Assembly: GCF_009828585.1 (NCBI RefSeq)
Contig: NZ_WSRZ01000021.1
Coordinates: forward strand, 1 to 64,000
Source: Shewanella litoralis
Lineage (GTDB): Bacteria > Pseudomonadota > Gammaproteobacteria > Enterobacterales > Shewanellaceae
DNA: 64,000 bases
Direction of reading: 5' to 3'
Shown: piece after piece, positions 53,762 through 63,472 of the stretch
How the letters are laid out: every line of letters begins with the position of its first letter
How positions within the stretch are numbered: the first letter of the stretch is position 1
Made by a program: the position numbers and the translations under genes
Notes under the pieces: generated by a model
What the model was told of the DNA's origin: nothing
The model's database searches: none
The model's input: the letters and a program-made list of their open reading frames with translations, nothing else

Positions 53762-54334
53762 ATGCATTTTCGTCGTCACGCAGGCTTTACCTTACTTGAG
53801 GTATTACTGGTTGCATTGTTAATGGGTTTGGTGGCTGCTGCAGTCACCATTTCTATGAACGTCGCAGGGCCAGAACAAGCGCTTAAAAAACAGGCGCAAC
53901 GTTTTATGTCGGCCACTGAAATGGTGTTGGATGAAAGCGTGCTCAGCGGCCAGTTTATTGGCATTGTGATTGATGAAGACGAATACCAATTTGTATTTTA
54001 TAAAGAAGGTAAATGGATGCCTGTTGAGCAAGACCGTTTATTGGCAACTCAACAAATGGAACCAGGAGTTGTGCTCGACGTTGTGATTGATGGCATGCCA
54101 TTAGTACAAGAAGATGAACAAGACGAGTCGTGGTTTGACGAGCCGTTTATCGATGAAGAAAGCGAAGAAGAAAAGAAAAAACATCCTGAACCACAGATTT
54201 TATTATTCCCAAGTGGCGAAATGACCCCATTTGAGCTTAATTTTGCCACCATAGATGATGAGCTTAAACCCGTTAATGTATTAGTGGTTGGTGATGCTTT
54301 AGGCCGGTTAACCCTAGGGCGAGTCGATGAATAA
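53762..54334 (+). CDS. gspH: Type II secretion system minor pseudopilin GspH
   Basis: A 190-residue minor pseudopilin with prepilin site AGFTLLEVLLVALLMGLVAA. An acidic insert (EDEQDESWFDEPF and EESEEEKKKHPEP) in the middle is longer than usual. The ATG at 53762 lies right after the gspG stop; the longer open frame starting inside gspG is not used, as it would misplace the prepilin leader. It overlaps gspI by 8 bases. Confidence 0.9.
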   Translation: MHFRRHAGFTLLEVLLVALLMGLVAAAVTISMNVAGPEQALKKQAQRFMSATEMVLDESVLSGQFIGIVIDEDEYQFVFYKEGKWMPVEQDRLLATQQMEPGVVLDVVIDGMPLVQEDEQDESWFDEPFIDEESEEEKKKHPEPQILLFPSGEMTPFELNFATIDDELKPVNVLVVGDALGRLTLGRVDE

Positions 54335-54725
54335 TTCACCTCGCTCTATTCACTCATTGAATAAACAGCTAGGCATGACTTTGCTTGAGGTGATTGTAGC
54401 ATTAGCGGTGTTTTCAATTGCTGCGGTGTCGGTAACCAAAAGCTTGAGCGAGCAAATGGCCAATATGCCCATTTTAGAAGAGCGCACGCTTGCCCAGTGG
54501 GTTGCTAGCAATCAAATGGTTGATATTAGATTAACCAGTGACTTTCCTGATATTGGCAAAAAAGAAGGTCAGGTCGAATTAGCTGGGCGCGAATGGTACT
54601 GGCGACAAGAAGTGGTAAAAACCACAGACGATAAATTTAGAATGATTAAAGTGAGTGTTAGCGACGATAACCGCTATGAACGAATTGTCGCTCAGGTAAG
54701 CAGTTATGTGCACAACAAAGCCTAA
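54327..54725 (+). CDS. gspI: Type II secretion system minor pseudopilin GspI
   Basis: A 132-residue minor pseudopilin with the site LGMTLLEVIVALAVFSIAAV and a family-typical WVASNQMVDIRLT segment. Its leader of 16 residues is a little long. It starts within gspH and overlaps gspJ by 20 bases, indicating coupled translation of tip pseudopilins. Confidence 0.92.
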   Translation: MNNSPRSIHSLNKQLGMTLLEVIVALAVFSIAAVSVTKSLSEQMANMPILEERTLAQWVASNQMVDIRLTSDFPDIGKKEGQVELAGREWYWRQEVVKTTDDKFRMIKVSVSDDNRYERIVAQVSSYVHNKA

Positions 54726-55398
54726 TATAGGCGGTTTTACCTTACTTGAAATGCTCATCGCAATAGCGATTTTTGCCATGCTGGGTATTGCGGCTAACTC
54801 GGTATTGTCTGCGGTAATGAAAAATGATGAAGTGACCAAAGACTTTGCCGTTCGCCTCAAAGCATTACAACAAGGGTTTGGTGCATTAGAGCGTGATTTA
54901 GGCCAAATGGTGGCTCGTACGCCACGATCATTTGAAGGCGATCGTGCTAAGCAGTTTTTTCAAGCTGGCGATAATATTCTCGACTCTGACACTCAAGCAT
55001 TAATGTTTTTCAGATTAGGTTGGCTAAACCCAGACGGCATGTTACCCAGAGGCAGTGTGCAATCGGTTGCTTATGTGGTGCAGGCGGGGCGTTTAGAGCG
55101 TTGGTATTATCCGTATCCTGAGCCTGTTGTGGGCGCAGAACCATTAAAAAGCCTAGTGATTGACCATGTGGTATCGATTGAGTATTCGTTTTTTATTGAT
55201 GATAAATGGCAAACTAAAGCTGATGGAACCGTAATGCCAAAAGGTATTGCCATGGAAATCGAAATCGAAGGCCTAGGTAAAATTCAGCGACGTTTTTTAT
55301 TGCCTAAAGGCGCACCCGTTACCGAATCAAAAGGTGATTCAAAAGATGATTCAAAAGATGATTCAAAAGATGACTCAAAAGATGAGGGTACAAGCTAA
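54706..55398 (+). CDS. gspJ: Type II secretion system minor pseudopilin GspJ
   Basis: A 230-residue minor pseudopilin with site GGFTLLEMLIAIAIFAMLGI and the typical ALQQGFGALERDLGQMV helix. Its C-terminus ends in an unusual hydrophilic tail built of Ser-Lys-Asp-Asp repeats, encoded by five near-identical 12-base units (55324-55383). Starts with a 9-residue leader inside gspI; the stop shares its last base with the gspK start. Confidence 0.92.
   Translation: MCTTKPNIGGFTLLEMLIAIAIFAMLGIAANSVLSAVMKNDEVTKDFAVRLKALQQGFGALERDLGQMVARTPRSFEGDRAKQFFQAGDNILDSDTQALMFFRLGWLNPDGMLPRGSVQSVAYVVQAGRLERWYYPYPEPVVGAEPLKSLVIDHVVSIEYSFFIDDKWQTKADGTVMPKGIAMEIEIEGLGKIQRRFLLPKGAPVTESKGDSKDDSKDDSKDDSKDEGTS
55324..55383 (+). 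repeat. 12-bp tandem repeat inside gspJ
   Basis: Five head-to-tail units of the form GATTCAAAAGAT: the first (GAATCAAAAGGT) and last (GACTCAAAAGAT) carry substitutions, and the middle three are identical. Each unit encodes four residues (Asp-Ser-Lys-Asp), so copy-number change would keep the reading frame. Confidence 0.93.
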
Positions 55399-56384
55399 TG
55401 GGCGGCCAAAAGCAGCGAGGTGTCGCGCTTATCGTCGTAATGCTGATTGTGGCGTTAGTGGTCATTATTGCCACCAATATCACCAGCCGTAACCAGTTAT
55501 CTATGCGCCGGACGTTAAATATGGCGCAATATGACCAAGCTTATTGGTATGCCATGTCTGCTGAAGAGCTGGCAATGAAAGTGCTGAAACAAGATTTTGA
55601 AGACGCCGAAGGCACAGTGCATTTACAACAATATTGGGCGTTAGCTAATGTAGTATTTCCGGCAGAGTACGGCGAAATTGTTGGCGAAATTGAAGATATG
55701 CGAGCCTGTTTTAATGTTAATGCCGTGGGTGAGCCGTCAAGCAGTACCGAAGATAATCAACCTAAAATGACCTTAGCAGCAAGGCAGTTTCAATCCTTGT
55801 TAATGGGTTTAGGTGTTGATGACTTTGGTGCTGAGCAACTAACGCAAACCTTAAAAGATTACATCGATGTGGATACGGTATCGAGTGCTTATGGTGCAGA
55901 AGATGCAGAATATGAATCACGTAATGTGCCGTATCGCGCAGCAAATACCTTGATGCAACATCGCAGCGAATTACGTGCAGTGCTTGGGTTTAATCAAAAT
56001 GTGTACATCAATATTTTAGATTATGTCTGTGCAATACCCGGCGACAGTCGACAGTTATTAAATGTGAATACCGTTAAAGTGGAACAAGCCGCCTTACTTG
56101 CTGCAATGTTAGAGAATGAAGTCTCAGTAAGTGAAGCTGAAAATATTATCAACGAACGTCCTGCAGACGGTTACGGTACCATTGAAGAATTTTGGGAAAG
56201 CTCATCGCTTAGCAGTATTAAAGCGGAAGCGGATCTCAAGTCGAGCTTTGTTGTCGATAGCGAGTATTTTTTATTACACGCGGGCGCCAAAGTCGACAAT
56301 GCAATATTTAGAATGGACAGTGTGCTTAAGCGCAATGGCAATAATTTAGAAGTGCTCACCCGTCAGTATGGTGGCCAACAATAA
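55398..56384 (+). CDS. gspK: Type II secretion system minor pseudopilin GspK
   Basis: The largest minor pseudopilin, 328 residues, that caps the pseudopilus tip. The prepilin site QRGVALIVVMLIVALVVIIA lacks the +5 glutamate, as is normal for GspK. The conserved ACFNVNAV segment and GFNQNVYINILDYVCAIPG fit the family. The start overlaps the gspJ stop by one base. Confidence 0.93.
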   Translation: MGGQKQRGVALIVVMLIVALVVIIATNITSRNQLSMRRTLNMAQYDQAYWYAMSAEELAMKVLKQDFEDAEGTVHLQQYWALANVVFPAEYGEIVGEIEDMRACFNVNAVGEPSSSTEDNQPKMTLAARQFQSLLMGLGVDDFGAEQLTQTLKDYIDVDTVSSAYGAEDAEYESRNVPYRAANTLMQHRSELRAVLGFNQNVYINILDYVCAIPGDSRQLLNVNTVKVEQAALLAAMLENEVSVSEAENIINERPADGYGTIEEFWESSSLSSIKAEADLKSSFVVDSEYFLLHAGAKVDNAIFRMDSVLKRNGNNLEVLTRQYGGQQ

Positions 56385-56435
56385 TAACAAGCTCATAGCG
56401 TATAAAAGACGTATTGAGAGCGGTGGAGAATAACA

Positions 56436-57644
56436 GTGTCTGAACGGCTATTTATCCGGTTAGGAAAAACATCAGAACACCCATGTTCATGGCTTGTCTG
56501 GTCAGAGCAAGAGCAAGAAATTATTGCCTCAGGTGAGTTGGCTGACGCCGCGAGCCTGAGCAGTTTAGCTGAGCGTGCGGGCAATCGTCCTGTTGATGTA
56601 CTTGTGCCTGCGGCCAGTATGACATTGACTCAAATCGCATTGCCTGAAAAAGGCCAGCGCCAAGCGTTAAAAGCCTTGCCTTACATGCTAGAAGAATCGC
56701 TCGCAACAGACGTTGACCGTATGCATTTTGTGGTGGGTCCGCGCGAGGGTGAACTCCTCAATGTAGCAGCCGTTGCCCATGAGCAAATGCAAACCTGGCT
56801 AGCCTGGTTACAAGAAGCGGGCTTAAAAGTAAAACGCATTGTGCCAGACTGTTTAGCATTGCCATTAGAGCAATGTCGATGGGCAGCAATGAGCTTAGGT
56901 AATGAATATCTTATTCGTACATCTGAAGGTGGCGGTATAAGCCTACCTAAAGCGTGGTCAGCCTTTGCACTGCCTCAGTTAGTCAAGCAAGCGACAGCAC
57001 GTAATGATAACGCGCAAATTAATGTAGCTTGTTATAGCGAAGATATTGCGATTGACGGTGTGCAAGTAGACAGTAAGCCACTTGATCTGCCTATGATGGT
57101 ATTGGCTAAAGGGGTGCTGAATGCCCCCATTGATTTACTCAGTGGGATCTACAAGCCAAAACGCGAATACAGCAAACATCTGTTAGTGTGGAAAAATGCT
57201 GCGATTATTTTAGTACTCGCCATTGTATTAGCATTGGTGAATAAAGGTTTGATGATCCATCAGCTTAATAACGACACTGAAGTGCTACGTGCTCAAAGCG
57301 AAGCCATTTTTAAGCAGGCTGTACCAGGTGTAAGTCGCATTGTTAATATGCGCTCGCAAATGGACAGTACCTTACGCAATATGCAAGGCCAAGGTGGCGG
57401 CGCGGCATTTTTTGAGATGCTCGACGGACTTAAACCGGCATTCAGTAAAGTGCCAGATCTTAAGCCAAATAGTTTGCGCTTTGAGGGCAATCGTAATGAG
57501 TTACGTATGCAAGTGACCGCGCAAAATTATGCCCAAATTGATCAATTTAAAGAGATCGTAGCCAAAGATTATCAATTAGACGGTGGCGCAATGAACAGCA
57601 CGGACGAAAACGTGACCAGCACCTTGACCTTGAGGAGCAAATAA
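56436..57644 (+). CDS. gspL: Type II secretion system protein GspL
   Basis: A 402-residue inner-membrane protein joining the ATPase GspE to the periplasmic parts. The cytoplasmic actin-like domain (residues 1-250) includes LPEKGQRQALKALPYMLEE; the membrane span is near 252-272 (AAIILVLAIVLALVN), followed by a ferredoxin-like periplasmic domain. The start is a GTG at 56436 with GGTGGAG upstream. Confidence 0.93.
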   Translation: MSERLFIRLGKTSEHPCSWLVWSEQEQEIIASGELADAASLSSLAERAGNRPVDVLVPAASMTLTQIALPEKGQRQALKALPYMLEESLATDVDRMHFVVGPREGELLNVAAVAHEQMQTWLAWLQEAGLKVKRIVPDCLALPLEQCRWAAMSLGNEYLIRTSEGGGISLPKAWSAFALPQLVKQATARNDNAQINVACYSEDIAIDGVQVDSKPLDLPMMVLAKGVLNAPIDLLSGIYKPKREYSKHLLVWKNAAIILVLAIVLALVNKGLMIHQLNNDTEVLRAQSEAIFKQAVPGVSRIVNMRSQMDSTLRNMQGQGGGAAFFEMLDGLKPAFSKVPDLKPNSLRFEGNRNELRMQVTAQNYAQIDQFKEIVAKDYQLDGGAMNSTDENVTSTLTLRSK

Positions 57645-57645
57645 A

Positions 57646-58122
57646 ATGAATAATTTGCGTACCTGGTGGCAAGGTTTAGCGCTGAGAGAACAGCAGCTCG
57701 TTGGTTTTTGCGCAGCGATTCTTGTTGTTGGGATTATGTATTGGGGTATATGGACACCAATATCAAATGCTCAAATAGAGGCGGAACGCAGCCATAATGC
57801 TGCCCAGCAAACCTTAAATTATGTCAAACAAACCGCCAATAAAATTGCCGGTTTAAAGCAAGCAGGCGCTCAAGCAAAAGTGCGTGGCAGCTTAAGTTCA
57901 ATCGTTAACCAAACGGCTGGGCAATATCAATTAGAAATCACCCGAATGCAGCCGCAAGGTGACAAAATACAGTTGTGGATGGACGATGTTCCGTTTGATG
58001 CATTGCTCGGTTATTTACACGATTTAGTTGAACAAAAAGGCTTAACGCTAGACAGCGTCGATTTAGCCGAATCTGATGTTACTGGCTTTGTTAAAGTCAG
58101 ACGTATTCAGCTTTCACAGTAA
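57646..58122 (+). CDS. gspM: Type II secretion system protein GspM
   Basis: A 158-residue inner-membrane protein that partners GspL. A short cytoplasmic segment with LALREQQLVGFCA, one span near residues 20-40 and a small periplasmic ferredoxin-like domain fit GspM. It starts one base after the gspL stop, so their translation is linked. Confidence 0.92.
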   Translation: MNNLRTWWQGLALREQQLVGFCAAILVVGIMYWGIWTPISNAQIEAERSHNAAQQTLNYVKQTANKIAGLKQAGAQAKVRGSLSSIVNQTAGQYQLEITRMQPQGDKIQLWMDDVPFDALLGYLHDLVEQKGLTLDSVDLAESDVTGFVKVRRIQLSQ

Positions 58123-58131
58123 GGATTTTTT

Positions 58132-58893
58132 GTGAGTTTATTTTTTAAAATACTGGTTGGCGTACTGGTTTATTTTGTGTTTCTCGTCGCGTACATTCCT
58201 GCAAACTGGTTAGTCAGTATTGCACCGCTCCCTAACAATGTGGTCATTAGCGGCACAGAAGGGACATTATGGGAAGGCAAAGCAGCATTAGTTTCAGTTG
58301 ATCAGCGTCAAGTTGAGCATGTGAGTTGGCAACTAAGCCCTTGGGGTTTGTTTATGGGCCAAGCCAATATTGATTTCAGCATTGGTAATCGTGCAACACC
58401 GGTTAGCGGTAAGGGCAGTGTAACCTGGTCTCTTGCGGGGATCAGTGGTAACAATATTCGCCTTGATGTACCAGACAGTTTTTTACTTGCCGGAGCCCGG
58501 TTACCTTTTAAAACTCAAGTGAGCGGTGATGTGAGCTTAATGATTGAAGTGCTAGAGCAAGGTAAGCCTTGGTGCGAACAATTAAGTGGCAAGTTATTTT
58601 TAAATAATACCGACGTTAAAAACCAATTTGGTGCGTATCCGGTAGGTAATATCGCGCTAGGCTTGAGCTGCCTTGACGGCCAATTACAATTAGCGACAGA
58701 TGAAACTCAAAATACCATCGGCTTAACGGGTACCGCTATTTTAGGTGAAGCAAACTTAGTTAAAGTCAGCGCTAAAATTAAGCCGACAGATACCCAACCA
58801 AAAGATTTACGCGACGCGTTACAATTTTTAGGTCGCCAAGATAGCCAGGGATATTATCCAATCAACTATCAGGGTGTCGTGCCAGGGTTGTAA
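58132..58893 (+). CDS. gspN: Type II secretion system protein GspN
   Basis: A 253-residue protein with one N-terminal membrane span (about residues 7-27) and a periplasmic domain; matches GspN, a non-universal T2SS component. GTLWEGKAALVSV near residue 43 and SWQLSPWGLFMG are typical. The start is a GTG at 58132 after AAGGA. It ends the operon, with a strong terminator about 40 bases downstream. Confidence 0.88.
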   Translation: MSLFFKILVGVLVYFVFLVAYIPANWLVSIAPLPNNVVISGTEGTLWEGKAALVSVDQRQVEHVSWQLSPWGLFMGQANIDFSIGNRATPVSGKGSVTWSLAGISGNNIRLDVPDSFLLAGARLPFKTQVSGDVSLMIEVLEQGKPWCEQLSGKLFLNNTDVKNQFGAYPVGNIALGLSCLDGQLQLATDETQNTIGLTGTAILGEANLVKVSAKIKPTDTQPKDLRDALQFLGRQDSQGYYPINYQGVVPGL

Positions 58894-58933
58894 ATCAATA
58901 CTGATATTGTTGGCTCACCAAATAGAAGTAAGT

Positions 58934-58969
58934 AAAAAGCGCGTTGATAGCAATATCAACGCGCTTTTT
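58934..58969. terminator. Bidirectional terminator between gspN and yrfG
   Basis: A 16-bp perfect stem (58934-58949 with 58954-58969; core GCGCGTTGATA/TATCAACGCGC) with a GCAA tetraloop and T/A flanks, between convergent genes. Confidence 0.94.
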
Positions 58970-58993
58970 AATGTTCACTTTCTTTTGTACTCG

Positions 58994-59641
58994 TTAAAGT
59001 GCGTGTAATAAGTCACTCACCGCGGGAAACTGCTTAAATACCGTGTGCGGCTTTTTACTGTCGGGGTTACTCACACCTAATTGATAGCCCACACCAGCGC
59101 GCTTTGACGCCGCTAAAATCACTTCACTGTCATCAATAAATAAGCATCTAGCAGGTTCTAAATTAAATTTATCAAACGCATAACGCCAAAAGTTGGGATG
59201 CTCTTTGGGGTAGCCACTTTCATGACTCGACAATAACTCATCTAAGCCTTCGGCTAAATTGGTGTGAGTGAGCTTTAACGCTAAGCTATGAGGATGCGCA
59301 TTGGTGAACAAAATTCGCCGCTTACTTGCACCCGCGAGAGCTTGTAAAAAGGGCATGCTGTCCTGGCGTATGTTAATCCTGTCTGCCGCCGTATGATGCA
59401 AAGCCAAAATATCTAAGCCTAAATGTTGTTGCCAATAATCTAAACAGTACCAATCTAGGGTGCCGACGACATTATGGTACGCTTGAGTCACCAAATCATT
59501 AGCATCGTCTAGGCTAATCTGGCGTAACAGGCTTAATTGCTGTGGCACTAATTGCAGCCAAAAATGGTTATCAAAGTGCAAATCTAGCAGGGTGCCATCC
59601 ATATCGAGCAGCACTGTGTCTATGTTATGCCAAGGAAACAT
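58994..59641 (-). CDS. yrfG: GMP/IMP 5'-nucleotidase (HAD superfamily)
   Basis: A 215-residue HAD-type phosphatase similar to E. coli YrfG, which dephosphorylates purine mononucleotides. Motif I is VLLDMDGTLLDLHFDNHFW, motif II RILFTNAHP, and motif III/IV CLFIDDSEVILAA with the Asp pair. In E. coli it lies between igaA and hslR; here the gsp operon separates it from hslR. It is divergent from nudE, with 77 bases between them. Confidence 0.9.
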   Translation of the reverse strand: MFPWHNIDTVLLDMDGTLLDLHFDNHFWLQLVPQQLSLLRQISLDDANDLVTQAYHNVVGTLDWYCLDYWQQHLGLDILALHHTAADRINIRQDSMPFLQALAGASKRRILFTNAHPHSLALKLTHTNLAEGLDELLSSHESGYPKEHPNFWRYAFDKFNLEPARCLFIDDSEVILAASKRAGVGYQLGVSNPDSKKPHTVFKQFPAVSDLLHAL

Positions 59642-59718
59642 GTAAATTCCGGTTGTAGAATATACGTAGAATAGTAAGATTGTACCTTGTCTTTATTAAT
59701 TCGTCACATGGGGCTGCA

Positions 59719-60285
59719 ATGACACAGCGGCATAAAAAGCCGGAAATCCTGCACACAGAAGTCGTTGCTAAAAGCCGACTGTTTCAAATTGAGCAGGTTC
59801 ACCTTAAGTTTTCTAACGGCGTTGAACGCCAATACGAAAGAATGAAAGGCGGTAGCAGAGGGGCTGTGATGATTGTCCCTATTCACCAAGGTAAATTGTT
59901 ATTAGCCAGTGAGTATGCTGCAGGTACTGATAATTATGAATTAGGTTTTCCTAAAGGATTGATCGATCCTGGTGAAACAGCCATTGAAGCCGCCAATCGC
60001 GAGCTACAAGAAGAGATTGGATTTGGCAGTCATAAGCTAACACTGTTAAAAGAGTTGTCATTGGCTCCCGGTTATTTCTCAAGCAAAATGCAGATTTTTG
60101 TTGCTGAGCAGCTTTACCCCAGCCGTTTAGAAGGTGACGAACCTGAGCCGATAGATGTTATTCCGTGGCCTTTAGCGGACTGGCAATTATTACTCGACAA
60201 TAGTGATTTTTCAGAGTCTCGCAGTGTGAGCGCATTATTTTTAACTCAGCAATATTTAGCAACCTCTGAGACAACGCAAAAGTAG
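59719..60285 (+). CDS. nudE: ADP compounds hydrolase (Nudix)
   Basis: A 188-residue Nudix hydrolase matching E. coli NudE, which cleaves ADP-ribose, Ap3A and NADH. The Nudix box GLIDPGETAIEAANRELQEE continues into IGFGS, with all invariant residues. The ATG at 59719 is in the correct frame; a nearer ATG at 59708 is out of frame. It is next to yrfG as in E. coli (igaA absent). Confidence 0.92.
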   Translation: MTQRHKKPEILHTEVVAKSRLFQIEQVHLKFSNGVERQYERMKGGSRGAVMIVPIHQGKLLLASEYAAGTDNYELGFPKGLIDPGETAIEAANRELQEEIGFGSHKLTLLKELSLAPGYFSSKMQIFVAEQLYPSRLEGDEPEPIDVIPWPLADWQLLLDNSDFSESRSVSALFLTQQYLATSETTQK

Positions 60286-60422
60286 TTTCAACCCTATAGT
60301 TCAACGTGCACGCTATTTACGCGCCACAATAATTTAGGCAAACAACCGCGATATTAAGGGATGAAAAGGTAATTGTACCCCTTAGAAGGTTATCCTTATC
60401 GAACCCAGCGATTGGAGTAGTA

Positions 60423-61232
60423 ATGAAGCCAGAAGATGTAATTGACCAAGTTATCGGCATCGCCACTGAGGCCGGAGAGAAAATCCGCGACATTTATGTA
60501 AATGGTAGCTTTAAACGCGAGATTAAATCAGACAATACGCCAGTGACATCGGCAGATTTGGCTGCCAACGATATTATTTGCCAGCAGTTGGCTGCATTGA
60601 CGCCAGATATCCCTATTTTGAGTGAAGAAGCGGCCGATATTCCATTAAGTGTGCGCGAGACATGGAAGCGCTATTGGTTGGTTGACCCACTAGATGGTAC
60701 AGGCGAGTTTATTGCTGGCAGTGGTGATTTTTCTGTAATCATCGCATTGGTTGAACACAATCGCCCTATTATGGGGATTGTTTATGTGCCCATGACTAAG
60801 GTGTGTTACTACGCCATTGCAGGCTTAGGTGCGTATAAGCGTGACGGTAAAAATGAGGTCCGCATTACCAGTAGACAGCTTACCGGCAATCAAACCGATA
60901 ATATTCGCTTAGCGGTAAGTCGTCGCCAAGATCCGCAATCTGTATTGAAATTAATGAACAAACCTAATCATTGCGAATTAGTGGTAATGGGTGGCGCGGC
61001 ATTAAAAAGTTGTTTAGTCGCAGAAGGCCGCGCTGATTGTTATGTGCGTTTAGGGCCAACCGGTGAGTGGGATACGGGCGCGGCGCAAATTATTATTGAA
61101 GAAGCCGGCGGTGCTTTGATTGATATTAACTTGCAGCCAATGACATACAACGAACGTGAAAGCTTAGAGAACCCGAATTTTATAGTGGTTGGTAGCCCCA
61201 ATTTACCTTGGGATATTTTGCTTACAACCTAG
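60423..61232 (+). CDS. cysQ: 3'(2'),5'-bisphosphate nucleotidase
   Basis: CysQ removes the 3'-phosphate from PAP, a by-product of sulfate assimilation. The 269 residues show the inositol-monophosphatase-like metal motifs: LSEEAADI, WLVDPLDGTGEFIAGSGDFS and GEWDTGAAQIIIEEAGG. Length is slightly above the E. coli protein. It may be co-transcribed with nudE (137 bases apart, no terminator), though a separate promoter is as likely. Confidence 0.93.
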   Translation: MKPEDVIDQVIGIATEAGEKIRDIYVNGSFKREIKSDNTPVTSADLAANDIICQQLAALTPDIPILSEEAADIPLSVRETWKRYWLVDPLDGTGEFIAGSGDFSVIIALVEHNRPIMGIVYVPMTKVCYYAIAGLGAYKRDGKNEVRITSRQLTGNQTDNIRLAVSRRQDPQSVLKLMNKPNHCELVVMGGAALKSCLVAEGRADCYVRLGPTGEWDTGAAQIIIEEAGGALIDINLQPMTYNERESLENPNFIVVGSPNLPWDILLTT

Positions 61233-61279
61233 TTATTACGTTGATTTGGCGACAAGATTTATCATTATATTATGCTATT

Positions 61280-61315
61280 AAAAAATAGCGCCCTCAAAAG
61301 AGGGCGTTATTTTTT
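61280..61315. terminator. Bidirectional terminator between cysQ and selU
   Basis: A 16-bp stem (61280-61295 with 61300-61315; core GCGCCCTC/GAGGGCGT, one G-U pair) with AAAA loop, A and T flanks. The right arm overlaps the stop codon of selU on the minus strand. Confidence 0.92.
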
Positions 61316-62417
61316 AGACTGTTTTACGAGCGTCTAACCATTGATGAATCGCTTGCCTGTCACCTTGAAAAATAATGCGGTCTTGTTTCTTTTCTAATTG
61401 AAACTGATACATAGGATCATAGTAAACCTCAAGTAACTCGCTAATCCACTCTAGATGTTTACTCACATCATTTTGATTCAACTGCTGTAATAATGCATCG
61501 TCTACCAATTGTTGCAGCTCACTATGTAGCTTACCGCCTAAGCGCTTACGTATCCCTGTAAGACTCTGGCTGAGATAGTCGCTAAATGCTGTAAAACCAG
61601 CTTGCTCACCAAACTTAACAACATAGTCTGCTAGCTTTTCGGTGACATAATCGTTAAGTAAACGAGGCAGACGGATGTCTCTTGGTTCATCCAGTAATAC
61701 GATATCTGCAAGCTGCATGGCTTGATAAAAAGCATGAGGGAGTGCTGAGCGACCAATTAGGAAGCTCTCATCTTCAAGCAATAAATGTCGATGCTGTAGC
61801 TGCTGATGTTTGAGCAAGGATACTGCTAGTGTATTTTCAAAGTTGATTTGCGTTGGTTGTGGCTCAATGTTTTTGCCAAAGCTCGAGCCTTTATGATTGG
61901 CAATACCTTCTAAATCAACCGACTCATCACGTTGATGAATAAATTCGGTTTTACCACTGCCGGTAATGCCACTTAAAATCAGCATACTGGAGTGCTTTGG
62001 CGCACTGTTTATTGCTTCAATTAAAAAGTTGCGCATTGCCTTATAGCCACCTTGAATGTAAGGCACATTAAGGCCCGATTCTTTTATCCATTGTTGCGAT
62101 AGCTTAGAGCGCAGTCCACCGCGAAAACAGTATAAATAGCTGTCTGGGTGTTGTGATAGTTGGGTTTGCCAGGCTTCAATTCGCGCTTGTTTTACCTTGC
62201 CGCTCACCAACTGGTGACCTAACGCAATAGCGGCATCCTGGCCGTGCTGCTTATAACAGGTGCCGACTTTTTCGCGCTCACCATCTTGCATTAACGGCAA
62301 ATTTACCGAATGACTAAACGCGCCCTTAGTAAACTCTATTGGGGCGCGCACATCAATTAGTGGTCTGTTTTCGAGTAGTAACCGGCCATATTCAGAACTG
62401 GGAATGATGTCGTTCAT
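61314..62417 (-). CDS. selU: tRNA 2-selenouridine synthase
   Basis: SelU (MnmH, YbbB) exchanges sulfur for selenium at the wobble uridine of several tRNAs, via a geranylated intermediate. The 367 residues comprise a rhodanese domain (1-130, catalytic Cys97 in [10 protein letters not shown]) and a P-loop domain ([10 protein letters not shown] near 150). Selenophosphate is supplied by SelD, whose gene overlaps by 4 bases upstream. Confidence 0.95.
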   Translation of the reverse strand: MNDIIPSSEYGRLLLENRPLIDVRAPIEFTKGAFSHSVNLPLMQDGEREKVGTCYKQHGQDAAIALGHQLVSGKVKQARIEAWQTQLSQHPDSYLYCFRGGLRSKLSQQWIKESGLNVPYIQGGYKAMRNFLIEAINSAPKHSSMLILSGITGSGKTEFIHQRDESVDLEGIANHKGSSFGKNIEPQPTQINFENTLAVSLLKHQQLQHRHLLLEDESFLIGRSALPHAFYQAMQLADIVLLDEPRDIRLPRLLNDYVTEKLADYVVKFGEQAGFTAFSDYLSQSLTGIRKRLGGKLHSELQQLVDDALLQQLNQNDVSKHLEWISELLEVYYDPMYQFQLEKKQDRIIFQGDRQAIHQWLDARKTV

Positions 62418-63472
62418 TGAGTTAACTCAATGAGTATATCGTGGCCAACATTAACAGGGGTAAACTCGGCCATTGAGCCAATGCACACTGCAGTAATATT
62501 ATTGGCAGTAAGTAACGCTTGCAGTTCGGCTTCGCTTTCTGCATTGACAGCCACTAATAAACCACCGCTGGTTTGTGGATCGCACAAAATGGCTTTTTGG
62601 TCGTCGGTTAAAGGTGGTAAATGCTCGCCGTAACTATCAAAGTTACGATGGGTACCGCCAGGCACACAGCCTTGTGCTAAGTAATCTGCAACCTTTGGCA
62701 GTAAAGGTACGTTATGTAATGCGAGGTTAGCTTTGAGTTTTGCCCCCTGGCACACTTCAATTAAGTGACCTGCTAAACCAAAGCCAGTGACATCGGTTAA
62801 GGCATTCACGCCAGTGATTTTAGCTATCTCGATACCAATTGTATTGAGCTGGCACATGGCTTGTGGTGCTATTTGACTATCTTCGTCACGTAATTTTTTT
62901 TGTTTTTGCGCAGTAGTCAAAATACCAATACCCAGCGGTTTGGTGAGATATAAACGATCGCCTGCTTTAGCAGTATTGTTTTGCTTGAGTAACTCAAGTG
63001 GAATTTGACCGGTGACGGCTAAACCAAAAATGGGTTCTGGTGCATCAATACTGTGGCCGCCGGCAAGCATAATACCAGCATCCGCGCAGGCTTGACGTCC
63101 GCCATCGACGACTTGTTGTGCAATCTCAGGTGGCAATACATTGACAGGCCAACCTAATATTGCAATGGCCATAATTGGCGTGCCGCCCATGGCGTATATA
63201 TCGCTAATCGCATTGGTTGCGGCGATACGGCCAAAAGTAAATGGGTCGTCAACGATAGGCATAAAAAAGTCGGTAGTGCTAATAATGCCTGTTTGTTCAT
63301 TGAGCTTGTATACGGCGGCATCATCACGAGTTTGATTGCCCACGAGTAAATTAGGATCAGTAAACACTGGCAGTTGCGATGCAAGAATGGTGCTTAGGAC
63401 TTTAGGAGAGATTTTACAGCCGCAACCAGCGCCATGACTATATTCGGTAAGTTTAACGGTTTGCTCTGACAT
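62414..63472 (-). CDS. selD: Selenide, water dikinase
   Basis: SelD makes selenophosphate from selenide and ATP. The 352 residues include the catalytic Cys17 and Lys20 (GAGCGCKIS) of the cysteine form, the ATP-binding [20 protein letters not shown] region and [16 protein letters not shown]. It is upstream of selU, with ATGA overlap of 4 bases. The selenocysteine synthesis genes selA and selB are not seen in the window. Confidence 0.96.
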   Translation of the reverse strand: MSEQTVKLTEYSHGAGCGCKISPKVLSTILASQLPVFTDPNLLVGNQTRDDAAVYKLNEQTGIISTTDFFMPIVDDPFTFGRIAATNAISDIYAMGGTPIMAIAILGWPVNVLPPEIAQQVVDGGRQACADAGIMLAGGHSIDAPEPIFGLAVTGQIPLELLKQNNTAKAGDRLYLTKPLGIGILTTAQKQKKLRDEDSQIAPQAMCQLNTIGIEIAKITGVNALTDVTGFGLAGHLIEVCQGAKLKANLALHNVPLLPKVADYLAQGCVPGGTHRNFDSYGEHLPPLTDDQKAILCDPQTSGGLLVAVNAESEAELQALLTANNITAVCIGSMAEFTPVNVGHDILIELTQ

